DNA of 64,000 nucleotides, taken from CAWCLK01 sp963796225 (GTDB lineage Bacteria > Actinomycetota > Nitriliruptoria > Nitriliruptorales > Nitriliruptoraceae). Shown piece by piece: positions 55,405 through 64,000 of the stretch. Position numbers and translations under genes: made by a program. The stretch lies in the NCBI GenBank assembly GCA_963796225.1, contig CAWCLK010000010.1, forward strand, positions 62,001 through 126,000, read 5' to 3'. The notes under the pieces are model-generated. The model searched no databases and was not told where the DNA came from. It saw nothing but the letters and a program-made list of their open reading frames with translations. Every line of letters starts with the position of its first letter. Position 1 is the first letter of the stretch.

Positions 55405-57015
55405 ATGAGCGCGACGCAACACGGCCAGGCCGCGGCCGTCGGCCCCGGGGCGTCCCGGCGCGACGCCGCGCGGGGGGTGCTGCTCACGGCCGACCGGGTC
55501 GTCACCCTCGGGCACGGCCGGTACCGGGCCCGGGCACTGCTGGTCCGCGGCCGCCGCGTGGTCTGGGTCGGCGACGACGACGAGTCCGCGCCCCCGCACG
55601 CCGTCCGGGCCGACTTCGACGGCTGCGTGATCGGCCCGGCCTTCGTCGACTCCCACGTGCACATGACCCCCACGGGCATCGGGCTGCTCGGCCTGGACCT
55701 GTCGACGGTCGGGTCCGGCGCCGAGCTGGTGCGCGCCGTGCGGACCTACGCCGAACAGCACACCGGCCGGGTCATCTGGGGGCACGGCTACGACCCGCAC
55801 GAGTTCCCGGACGCCCTGCCCACCCCCGACGAGCTGTCCGAGGCCGGCGGGGGCTGCCCGGTCACGCTGACCCGCGCCGACGGGCACTCCAGCCTCGTCG
55901 ACCGCCACACGCTGCGCTCGGCACCGCTGGCCCGCAGCGAGGGCGTCGAACGCGACGCGGACGGCCAGCCCACCGGGATCGTCCGACGCGAGGCCAACAA
56001 GATCGTGCGTCGGTGGGCGGTCGGGGCCATGAGCCGGCAGGAGCTCGCCGACGCCCGCATCGCCGCCGCCGAGCAGGCGGCACGCGTCGGGATCGCCTCC
56101 GTCCACGAGATGGGCGGGCCCGACTCCATGGGCGAGGAGGACTTCGACGCCTGGCTGCACGGCGACTGGCCGGTCGAGGTCGTCCCGTACTGGGGCGGGC
56201 TCGACCTGCGGTTCGTGATCGAGCGCGACCTGCGCCACATCGGCGGGGACATCTGGCTCGACGGCTCGCTCGGGTCCCACACCGCCGCGCTCCGCGAGCC
56301 CTACGCCGACGACCCCACCACCCGGGGCAACCTCGAGTTCGACGACACGACCCTGACCGACCTCTTCCGCGAGGCCACCCACGCCGGCATCCAGGTCGCC
56401 GTGCACGCCATCGGCGACGAAGCGATCCACCAGGCCGTGCGCTGCTGGCGCGCCGTCGACGACGACCTGCCCGACTACCTCGAGGGCGGCGTGCGCCGGC
56501 TGCGCCACCGCATCGAGCACGGCGAGCTCATGCGGCCCGACCTGCTCGAGGAGGTCGCCGACCTCGGCCTGGTCGTGTCCACCCAGCCCACCTTCGAGAC
56601 CACCTGGGGCATGCCCGGCGGCATGTACGAGAAGCGGCTGGGACCCGAACGGGCCGCGTGGACCAACCCGTACCGCTCGCTGGCCGACCGGGGCGTGGGG
56701 CTGGCCTTCGGGTCCGACGCGACCTCCGGCGCCATGGCCCCGTGGGCCAGCATCGAGGCGGCCGAACACCGCCGACGCGAGGAGCACGCCATCACCCGGC
56801 TCGAGGCCGTGTCGGCCTCGACCCTCGGGGGCCGCAACGCCGCGCGCCAGGACCGGTTCGTGGGCGTCGTGCGCGCCGGTATGCGCGCCGACCTGGCCGT
56901 CTGGGAGGGCGACCCCTTCGAGATCTCCGGGCAGGCACCGGCGTCCTCCGTGCTCACCGTCGTGCGGGGTCGGCGCACCCACGGGGACGGGCCGTTGCCC
57001 CACTGGACCGACTGA
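55405..57015 (+). CDS. YtcJ-type amidohydrolase (Amidohydro_3)
   Basis: 536-residue metal-dependent hydrolase. The beta-sandwich N-terminus leads into DSHVHM (HxH, near residue 80). The middle contains GHGYDPHEF and WLDGSLGSHTAALREPY, with HAIGDEAIHQAV and RIEHGEL supplying metal-binding His residues, GSDATSGAMAPW the final Asp, and LGGRNAARQD the C-terminus. YtcJ-like enzymes hydrolyse amides of largely unknown nature. ATG 55405 follows a weak GCAGCGG. Confidence 0.88.
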   Translation: MSATQHGQAAAVGPGASRRDAARGVLLTADRVVTLGHGRYRARALLVRGRRVVWVGDDDESAPPHAVRADFDGCVIGPAFVDSHVHMTPTGIGLLGLDLSTVGSGAELVRAVRTYAEQHTGRVIWGHGYDPHEFPDALPTPDELSEAGGGCPVTLTRADGHSSLVDRHTLRSAPLARSEGVERDADGQPTGIVRREANKIVRRWAVGAMSRQELADARIAAAEQAARVGIASVHEMGGPDSMGEEDFDAWLHGDWPVEVVPYWGGLDLRFVIERDLRHIGGDIWLDGSLGSHTAALREPYADDPTTRGNLEFDDTTLTDLFREATHAGIQVAVHAIGDEAIHQAVRCWRAVDDDLPDYLEGGVRRLRHRIEHGELMRPDLLEEVADLGLVVSTQPTFETTWGMPGGMYEKRLGPERAAWTNPYRSLADRGVGLAFGSDATSGAMAPWASIEAAEHRRREEHAITRLEAVSASTLGGRNAARQDRFVGVVRAGMRADLAVWEGDPFEISGQAPASSVLTVVRGRRTHGDGPLPHWTD

Positions 57016-57506
57016 CCGGCGACCTCGCCACGACAGGCGCACAACCCCGCGCCACGGACCGCACGTCGACGGGGTTCCGGCTTGACGCGACGCCCCTCGC
57101 GGACCATGCTCGCAAGCGTTGCCAACGGGACACCGACCCGGCGCGAGGAATGGCGGGGCGGACACCGGCAGGCGGCTGACAGGGGCGCACCACTGGCCTT
57201 CGTCAGCGGGCCACCGACGTGCCTGACTCGCGATCCGGGCCCGTGTGTTCCGGGCGCGCAGTGTTCCCCGCTCAGTAGACAACGTGACTCGGCCCCGCCT
57301 TCAACGGTCGATCACGGCCCCAACGGCGGGAACCGCCCGGAAATCCAGGGGGCCCCGACACCATGTCGGGGCCCCCGGTTCTTTCCGATGCTCGGGACGG
57401 ATGCCCGATCTGGGTGGGCGACCCTTGCGAACGGCGGGGTGCCGTGGTACCAACCGCGCCCCCGCACCGTGACGCCCCGCTCACGGCCCCGCGCGAAGGA
57501 CCCCGC
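57016..57506. other. 491-bp intergenic region
   Basis: No convincing gene was found; open frames here have Arg/Pro-rich shadow composition and no ribosome site. It holds a strong terminator at 57348-57376, some 330 bases after the amidohydrolase stop, which is far for a simple 3' end. A short untranslated RNA ending at this hairpin is possible. The ribosome site GAAGGA of the next gene is at its right end. Confidence 0.5.
57348..57376 (+). terminator. Strong hairpin terminator
   Basis: Perfect 13-base stem (GGGGGCCCCGACA / TGTCGGGGCCCCC) with a 3-base loop, followed by GGTTCTTT on the plus strand. Confidence 0.8.
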
Positions 57507-57907
57507 ATGGCCCGGTCGCCCCGCCGCGACGACGAGGACGCCCTCGACCCCGTCGAGGAGGCCGACGAGTCGACCGAGGAGGACGAGGAGCTCGACGGGT
57601 TCAGCGACGTCGACGACGACGCCCGGACCTCGAGGACGACGAGGACGTCGACTTCGAGGACGACGGGGACGAGCTGCCGGACGAGGACCTCGCCGAGGGC
57701 GAGCTGCCCGAGGGCGACGACGAGGACGTGATCCCCGCCCTGCTCGAGGAGGACGAGATCGCGGTCGTGGTGGCCGAGGCCGAGGAGGACGACGAGGACG
57801 AGGACGCCCTGCGCGAGGGCGAGTTCGTCTGCCGGTCCTGCTTCATGGCCAAGCGCGAGAGCGCCCTCGCGGACCCGGACGCGATGCTCTGTCGCGACTG
57901 CGTGTGA
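57507..57907 (+). CDS. Acidic zinc-ribbon protein, DUF4193-like (frameshifted)
   Basis: About 133 codons. A very acidic region (EEADESTEEDEELD, later GELPEGDDEDVIPAL) ends in a zinc ribbon EFVCRSCFMAKRESAL ... MLCRDCV. The FxCxxCF and C-x2-C ending resembles DUF4193 proteins widespread in actinobacteria. A frame change near 57625 joins the two parts; the length implies one missing base. ATG 57507 has GAAGGA. Located directly before lnt. Function unknown. Confidence 0.7.
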
Positions 57908-57929
57908 CGGTGACGCCCGCGCACCCGTC

Positions 57930-59488
57930 GTGATCCCGCGGCCCCACCTGCTGCTGGCGCTGCTCGCTGGCCTGGCCCTGGCCAGCGCCCACCCCCCGGC
58001 AGGCATCGGACTGCTCGCCTTCGCCGTCCCGGGCCTGGTCGTGGCCGGCCTCGACGAGGCGCAGCGGCAGGGACGGCGCGCCTGGCCCGTCGGGGCGGTG
58101 GCTGCCGCCGTGGGCCACGGGCTGATGCTGCTGTGGGTGGTCCAACCGGCCGGGTACGTCGGCTGGACCCTGCTGGTGGCCGTCCAGGCCGCCTGGTGGG
58201 CCGGCCTGGCCGCCGTCGTCGCCGGCCTGCCGACGACACGGGTGCGGCCGCTGCTGGTCGCCGTGGCCTGGGTGGGCATGGACGCGGCCCGGGGCCTGGT
58301 GCCGCTCAACGGCTTCGCCTGGGGGACCCTCGGCGCCGCCACCGTGGACCTGCCGTGGATTCGCCACCCTCGCGCGGCTGGCGGGGGAGAAGTCCATGAC
58401 CCTCGCGGTCGTCGTGCTGTCGGTCGCGGCGTGGGAGGCCCTGCGCGGGCCCGTGGACGCGGCGCGGGACGCCGGTGGCCGGGTCGTGTGGGGCCGGGTC
58501 CGGCAGGCCCTGCCCGCCGGGCGGATCGGGGCGGCGTGGCTCGGCGGGACCATGCTCGTGGTGACGCTGGCGACCATCGAACCGCCGGCGCCCACGGGCG
58601 AGCTCGACGTGCTGGTGGCCCAGCCCAACGAGTTCGAGACCTTCGTCGGCACCGGCACGGAGCTCGACGCCGCCATCGCCCGCAACGCCGTCGACCTCAC
58701 GGCCGCCTCCGTGACCGCCGAGGGGACACCGGACCTCACGGTCTGGCCCGAGAGCAGCATCGACCGCGACCCCGCCCGCAGCGAGGTGATGGCGGACGCG
58801 CTGGCCCGTGGCGGGGCGCTGACCGGCGGCCGGCTGCTGGCCGGTGCGATCCTGGACGGGCCCACGCCCCGCACCTTCCGCAACACCGTGCTGTCCGTGG
58901 CCGCGGACGGCAGCGTCCGCGACCGGTACCAGAAGCGCCGCCTGGTCCCGTTCGGCGAGTACGTGCCCTACCGCGACGCCCTCGACTGGTTCCCGCCGCT
59001 GGCCCAGGTGCCGCGCGACGCGGTCCCGGGCGACGGCCCGCAGCAGGTCCGCGTGGGTGACGACCTCGACGTCGCCGTGGTGATCTGCTTCGAGACCCTG
59101 TTCCCGGGCCTGCTGCGCAGCAACCTGCTGGCGGGGCAGGACCCCGCCGGGCTCGTCGTCGCGGCCACCAACGACGCCTCGTTCGGGCGGGGCGGTGAGG
59201 CCGCGCAGCACCTGGCCCAGAGCCAGCTGCGTGCCCTCGAGACCGGCCGCTGGGTGGTCCACGGCGCCGTGTCGGGCACGTCCGCCTTCGTCGACCCGGA
59301 CGGCCGCGTCCACGACCGCACCCGCCTGTTCTCCGCCACGAGCATCCGGCGCACCGTCACCACCACGACGGGGCGCACCCCGTTCCTGATGACCGGCGAC
59401 TGGCTCGCACCTGTCACCATGGCCGGCCTCGCGGCCCTCGCCCTGGTCAGCTGGCGTCGCCGCCCCCGTCCCACCCCCGGAGGAGCCG

Positions 59489-59496
<8 letters not shown>
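57930..59496 (+). CDS. lnt: Apolipoprotein N-acyltransferase Lnt (one frameshift)
   Basis: About 522 codons. The N-terminal membrane region has several TM helices, including PLNGFAWGTLGAATVDLPW. The frame breaks near 58360 and one base less joins it to the rest. The CN-hydrolase domain holds the catalytic triad: Glu in VWPESSID, Lys in YQKRRLVPFGEYVP, Cys in VVICFETLFPGLL. It N-acylates lipoproteins at the outer face of the membrane. It overlaps ppm1 by 8 bases; in mycobacteria the two form one Lnt-Ppm1 unit or fusion. Confidence 0.92.
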
Positions 59497-60230
<734 letters not shown>

Positions 60231-60232
<2 letters not shown>

Positions 60233-60262
60233 CAGCTCCGGTGTCCACGTACCGGAACTGTC
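60231..60262. repeat. Inverted repeat, first of a related pair
   Basis: 12-base arms GACAGCTCCGGT / ACCGGAACTGTC (11 of 12 paired) with an 8-base loop, beginning in the ppm1 stop codon. It shares its arm pattern with the repeat at 60294-60323. It may be a terminator, an operator pair or an extragenic repeat. Confidence 0.55.
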
Positions 60263-60293
60263 GGTTGGCTCGTGCGGCGGTCCGGCGGCCCCT

Positions 60294-60323
60294 GACGGTT
60301 CCGGTGCCCGATACCGAACCGTC
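60294..60323. repeat. Inverted repeat, second of a related pair
   Basis: Arms GACGGTTCCGGT / ACCGAACCGTC (one bulged base) with a 7-base loop. The core GxTCCGGT...ACCG matches the neighbouring repeat, with centres about 62 bases apart. Confidence 0.55.
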
Positions 60324-60394
60324 CGCGGGCCCCGGCTCGGGGCGTCCGGCCTCGGACCGGTAGCCTCGCGCCCGCCCGAGCCCGCCTCGGGCGT

Positions 60395-60467
60395 GCCCCT
60401 GTCGTCCAGCGGTCCAGGATCCCACCCTTTCAAGGTGGTGACGCGGGTTCGAATCCCGTCGGGGGTA
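60395..60467 (+). tRNA. tRNA-Glu (anticodon UUC)
   Basis: 73 bases. The 7-base acceptor stem is GCCCCTG/CGGGGGT (first pair G-U), the anticodon stem CCACC/GGTGG encloses loop CTTTCAA with anticodon TTC, and the T-arm is GCGGG TTCGAAT CCCGT. CCA is not encoded. Confidence 0.95.
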
Positions 60468-60633
60468 CTCGTTCGGTCGCCGGACCGGCGGCGCGACGCC
60501 CCGTGACCCATCGGAACAGGCCCGCAGCGCGCGCGTCCGGCCGGCACGTCGGTCGCCGGACCGGCGCGGACGACCCCGGTACGCTGGTCGGTCACGTCGC
60601 GAACCACCTCACCGACCCCCCGAAAGGCTCCAC

Positions 60634-61108
60634 GTGGCCACCAAGGACAAGATCGAGGTCCAGGTCCCCGTCGAGCGCCAGAAGGCCGCCCAGGCCGCCG
60701 GCAACTTCGAGCTCGAGGACCTTCCCGGCCGCCTTGCCACCCCCGACGCCGCCGTGCGCCTGGGCAAGGCCGCCAAGCAGGACAAGGCGCTGGTCGCCGT
60801 CCGGTCGATGAACTCCATCACCAAGCTGCACCCCGGCCAGGTCATCGCCAACTACGGCCGGTCCGAGTCGCGCTGGGCCACCGCCTACCAGAAGCGCCGC
60901 GCCGGGGCGTGCCGAGTTCCACGAGCTGCTCAGCTACGCCCGCCAGATCGTCGGCCTCGACGAGAACGGCCAGCTGCAGATCTGCCTGATGGGCCACGCC
61001 GGCCAGGGTGCCTGCATCCCGCTGTGGGTCCCGCGCGACGAGGTCACCCTCACCGTGCAGCCCAACGACATCATCCTGCGCTTCGACGACATGAGCTTCG
61101 ACTGGTGA
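60634..61108 (+). CDS. Unrecognised conserved-looking protein, about 157 aa (one frameshift)
   Basis: I do not recognise a family. The N-terminus MATKDKIEVQVPVERQK is followed by NFELEDLPGRLATPDAA and MNSITKLHPGQVIANYGR. The frame breaks near 60902; one base less gives AEFHELLSYARQIVGLDENG, QICLMGHAGQGACIPLWVP and the end FDDMSFDW. No TM or signal peptide is seen; two cysteines flank GHAGQGA. GTG 60634 has CGAAAGG upstream. Its end overlaps the hisN start (GTGA), so the two are coupled. A codon pattern like its neighbours supports a real gene. Confidence 0.65.
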
Positions 61109-61890
61109 CCTCGCGGGTCGACCCGGACGACCTCGACACCCTCCTCGGCTTCGCACACCGGCTGGCCGACGCCGCCGACGCCATCACGCTGCCGGCCTTC
61201 CACGCCGGCCTGGACGTCGAGACCAAGGGGGACGGGACCCCGGTGACCGAGGCGGACCGGGGCGCCGAGGCGGCGATCCGTGCCGCGATCGCCGAGGCGT
61301 ACCCCGGCCACGCCGTCCTCGGCGAGGAGGACGGGCGCGTCGGACCGGACGACGCCCCGACCTGGGTGGTCGACCCGATCGACGGGACGCGGTCGTTCAT
61401 CACGGGCAACCCGGTCTGGGCCACCCTGATCGGCCTGGTCGACGGCGACGGCGTCGCCGTGTCCGTGGTCTCCGCTCCGGCGATGGGCCACCGCTGGGAC
61501 GGGCGGCGGGGCGGTCCGGCGCACAGGGACGGCCAGCCGATCCGGGTCTCGACGCGCACCGAGCTGGCCGACGCGCAGGTCACGTTCGGCGACCTGTCGA
61601 GCTTCGCCGAGGCGGGCCGTGCCGGGGCGCTCGAGGCCCTCACGCGGGCCACCGTGCGCCAGCGCGCCTACGGCGACTTCTGGGGGTTCTGCCTCGTCGC
61701 CGAGGGCGTCATGGACGTCTGCGCCGAAGCGATCGCGTCGGTGTGGGACTTCACGGCGGTGCAGGGACTGGTGGAGGCCGCCGGTGGCCGGTTCACCAGC
61801 TTCGACGGCGACGCACGGGCCGACGCCGGGTCGGGGGTCGCCACCAACGGGCACCTCCACGATGCCGTGCTCGCCCGGCTGCGCGCCTGA
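61105..61890 (+). CDS. hisN: Histidinol-phosphatase HisN (inositol monophosphatase family)
   Basis: 261-residue Mg-dependent phosphatase. Metal and substrate motifs are GTPVTEADRGAE near residue 48, LGEEDG near 70, VVDPIDGTRSFITGNPVW near 90, and the C-terminal ASVWDFTAVQGLVEAAGG. The FITGNPVWATLIG stretch is typical of HisN, which performs the penultimate step of histidine synthesis in actinobacteria; a broader IMPase role cannot be ruled out. No other his genes are in the window. Confidence 0.85.
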   Translation: MTSRVDPDDLDTLLGFAHRLADAADAITLPAFHAGLDVETKGDGTPVTEADRGAEAAIRAAIAEAYPGHAVLGEEDGRVGPDDAPTWVVDPIDGTRSFITGNPVWATLIGLVDGDGVAVSVVSAPAMGHRWDGRRGGPAHRDGQPIRVSTRTELADAQVTFGDLSSFAEAGRAGALEALTRATVRQRAYGDFWGFCLVAEGVMDVCAEAIASVWDFTAVQGLVEAAGGRFTSFDGDARADAGSGVATNGHLHDAVLARLRA

Positions 61891-61947
61891 CGATCCGGCT
61901 GGGGACGGCTCCCGGCCGGTGTCACCGACGCCGGTTACCGTGCGAGC

Positions 61948-63023
61948 ATGACGCCCCGCCACGACGCGCCGCCGGCCACGTCCGCCGACCTGCCCCCGTC
62001 CGCCGAGCTGCCGACGACGGCACGGTCCGGCTCGACCTCGGGGACGTGCTGGCGGCGGCCGACCCCGACGGGGCGTACGGCGACGCCGAACCGACGTCCC
62101 CACCGCTGATCGGGCCCGACGGCCGGGTCCGGCTGTCGTTCTCGCGCATCGACGCCTACCGGTCCTGCCCGCTGCGGTTCCGGTTCTCCTACATCGACAG
62201 GCTGCCGTCGGCGCCGGCCACCTACCTGTCCTTCGGCACGTCGATCCACGCGGCCCTGGAGGCGTTCCACGACCGCACGCTGTTCGGGATGCCCTCGGAG
62301 GACGACCTGCTCGGGTTCCTCTACGACGGGTGGGACTCGTCCGGCTTCCACCGGGAACCGCGCGAGGTGCAGGTGCGCGAGTACCGACGCGCCCAGGACG
62401 TCCTGCGCCGCTACCACCGGCGCGTGCGCGACGACTACCGCCCGGCCGCCGAGACCGAGAAGTGGTTCGAGCTGCCCGTCGGCGACCATGCGACCGTGGT
62501 GGGCAGCATCGACCGGATCGACGTCGACGACGACGGCGCCTACCACGTCGTCGACTACAAGACGGGCAAGCTGCGGGACCGCCAGCAGGTGGGCCGATCG
62601 CTGCAGCTGGCCATCTACGCGCTGGCCTGCGAGCACCTCTTCGGCGCCCTGCCGGCCTCGGTGTCGCTGGACTTCGTCGTCGCCGGTACCGAGGTCAGGG
62701 TCCCGCTGGACGAGCTCGACCTCGACGGCGCACGCCAGGCCGTCGAGGACACCGCCCGCGCGGTGCTCGACGAGGCGTACGAGCCCACGCCCTCGCGGCT
62801 GTGCGACTGGTGCGACCACCGCGGGCTGTGCCCGGCGTGGCAGGGCTCGGGTCCGGACGTGCTCGGTCCGACCGTGGTGGCCCTCGAACAGGCCCGCCGG
62901 GACGCCCGGCGGGCTGCCGGTGACGTCCGCCGCCTGGAAGCGGCGCTGGCGCGGGCGCGCGACGACCTGACCGCCCGCGGCCTCGACCCGGTCGCCGAGG
63001 TCAGGGTCGACCTGCACGAGTGA
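61948..63023 (+). CDS. RecB-like PD-(D/E)XK nuclease with Fe-S cysteine cluster (frameshifted near start)
   Basis: About 358 codons. The main frame shows SFSRIDAYRSCPLRFRFSYI near residue 65, FGTSIHAALEAFHD, GSIDRIDVDDDGAYHVVDYKTGK (catalytic D...DxK) near 200, QLAIYALACEH, and CDWCDHRGLCPAW near 290. The four cysteines match the Fe-S staple of AddB/Cas4-type nucleases. ATG 61948 reads only about 20 residues before the frame must change between 61990 and 62015; the printed length implies one missing or two extra bases. Likely a DNA repair exonuclease; no helicase partner is adjacent. Confidence 0.82.
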
Positions 63024-63088
63024 CCGGCCGGGGCACCCCGGGCCATCGCTACATTGCGGCCGATCCCGACCGACACAGGAGCGTCGCC

Positions 63089-63529
63089 GTGGGCGAGCGC
63101 GTCAGCGACACCGTCACCATCCGCGCGTCGCGCCAGGAGGTGCTCGACGTCGTGCTCGACCTCGAGGCCTACCCCGAGTGGGCCGACGGCATGAAGCGCG
63201 TCGAGGTCACCGAACGCGACGACCAGGGTCGCCCCGTCCTCGCGCGGTTCGTGGTCGACGCCCGCGTGGCCGAGATCGACTACGTCCTGCGCTACGACCA
63301 CAGCGGCGAGGACCTGACCTGGCAGCTGGAACGGGGCGAGGTCGTCCGCCAGCTCGACGGCCGCTACCGCATCGACGAGCAGGACGGCACCTCGGACGTC
63401 GAGTACGCGCTCGAGGTCGACGTCACCCTGCCCGTCCCCGGCTTCCTGAAGAAGCGCGCCGCGAAGGTCATCCTCGAGACCGGCCTGCGCGGCCTCAAGC
63501 AGCGCGTCGAACGACACGCCGGCGCCTGA
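63089..63529 (+). CDS. SRPBCC/polyketide-cyclase-like (START fold) protein
   Basis: 146 residues. It begins VSDTVTIRASRQEVLDVVLDLEAYPEWADGMKRVEV, the usual start of coenzyme-Q-binding/cyclase SRPBCC proteins in actinobacteria, and ends with a long C-terminal helix (GLRGLKQRVERH). The fold binds hydrophobic ligands in a deep pocket. GTG 63089 has CAGGAG upstream. It is followed by a small gene 20 bases downstream. Confidence 0.8.
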   Translation: MGERVSDTVTIRASRQEVLDVVLDLEAYPEWADGMKRVEVTERDDQGRPVLARFVVDARVAEIDYVLRYDHSGEDLTWQLERGEVVRQLDGRYRIDEQDGTSDVEYALEVDVTLPVPGFLKKRAAKVILETGLRGLKQRVERHAGA

Positions 63530-63549
63530 CACCAGCGACGAGGAGCAGC

Positions 63550-63879
63550 ATGGCACGCGACGACGTCGAGTCCGCCTACTTCGCGCTGCTGCGGGCACGC
63601 GACGAGGTCTCGGACCTCCAGCGCTACCACGAGTACCTCGCCGACGAGGCCCGGCGCCTGCGCCGCAGCACGTCCGAGGCCGACGCCCTGTCCACGCAGG
63701 CGCCCCCACGGCTGCGTCGCCGCCTGCTGCACACCGACGCCCCGCTCGCCGAGGCCATCCGAGGCCGGCTCGAGGTCATCGCGGACGAGCTGCGCTGGGT
63801 CCCCGACCAGCTGAGCGCCGCCGAGGCGTACGTGGCCGAGTGCGAGGCCGAGCACGACCGACTCAAGCGGACGGCCTGA
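63550..63879 (+). CDS. Small helical hypothetical protein, 109 aa
   Basis: Mostly alpha-helical and charged with likely coiled-coil character (VESAYFALLRARDEVSDL, LADEARRLRR, AAEAYVAECEAEHDRLKR). It has no TM or signal peptide. No family is recognised. ATG 63550 follows AGGAGCAGC. It is co-directional with, and close to, both neighbours. Confidence 0.6.
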   Translation: MARDDVESAYFALLRARDEVSDLQRYHEYLADEARRLRRSTSEADALSTQAPPRLRRRLLHTDAPLAEAIRGRLEVIADELRWVPDQLSAAEAYVAECEAEHDRLKRTA

Positions 63880-63882
63880 CCC

Positions 63883-64000
63883 GTGTACCGCGACGACCCA
63901 CTCGACGACGAGATGGAGCTGCGCGACCTGCTCGGCGACGACCCCGTCGACACCCTCGTCGACGCCGACGCGGTGGTGCCCGCACTGGACGTGCTGCGGG
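63883..64000 (+). CDS. Partial acidic protein running off the window
   Basis: GTG at 63883, 3 bases after the preceding stop, opens a frame that remains open to the window edge (39 codons). The visible part is very acidic (DDPLDDEMELRDLLGDDPVDTLVDADAVV). The rest is missing and no family can be assigned. Confidence 0.45.
   Translation, partial: MYRDDPLDDEMELRDLLGDDPVDTLVDADAVVPALDVLR

Overview
The window is about 64 kb of very GC-rich DNA, packed with short-spaced or overlapping genes, many starting with GTG. The gene set points to an actinobacterium. It has a complete Pup-proteasome pathway (mpa, dop, pup, prcB, prcA, pafA), the DNA-damage regulators pafB and pafC, the non-canonical mismatch endonuclease NucS, coproheme decarboxylase HemQ, an adjacent lnt and ppm1 pair, and small actinobacterial zinc-ribbon proteins. 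The overall make-up, including a subtilase with a long WTG-type repeat tail, suggests a deep-branching lineage such as Nitriliruptoria/Euzebyales. That placement is an inference. No insertion sequences, integrases, prophage genes, CRISPR array or rRNA were seen; the region looks like ordinary chromosome.

Layout. 1-10.5 kb: truncated acyl-CoA synthetase, UbiB-like kinase, YchF, NucS, DUF2804 protein, K+ channel/RCK protein, and the minus-strand run hemQ, acyl-CoA synthetase, NUDIX hydrolase, with gpmA beyond. 10.5-16.2 kb: an M15 peptidase, then a four-gene minus-strand operon made of two tandem copies of a DUF445 membrane protein plus a DUF4393 (Abi-alpha-like) protein. 16.2-25.7 kb: aconitase with a SatD-type protein upstream and a palindromic operator, MsrA, a membrane sensor kinase, an SDR dehydrogenase under a TetR-type palindrome, and a cell-wall-binding-repeat protein with an M23-like C-terminus. 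25.7-29.5 kb: a beta-lactamase-fold hydrolase, a fused sulfur-carrier/tRNA thiolation enzyme, and the tRNA m1A methyltransferase.

29.5-45.5 kb: the Pup-proteasome locus, interrupted by a DUF421 protein, a His-rich protein on the opposite strand, a GSQWT-repeat subtilase with its sensor kinase, and an orphan response regulator. It runs on into pafBC, a zinc-ribbon gene, tatA and tatC. 45.5-57 kb: HelY helicase, then an operon of an AGPS-like FAD oxidase, an Fe-S subunit and a lipid kinase convergent with glpD, followed by a Xaa-Pro peptidase, an acetyltransferase, a membrane protein and a YtcJ-type amidohydrolase. 57-64 kb: DUF4193-like protein, lnt-ppm1, tRNA-Glu, an unrecognised protein with hisN, a RecB-like nuclease, and small genes at the right edge.

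The sequence carries many single-base indels. About a dozen otherwise intact, often essential genes (aconitase, prcB, pafA, helY, lnt, two kinases and others) are split between frames, mostly by one extra base in a G/C run. I treat these as sequencing errors, annotate the genes as whole, and note the break in each entry.
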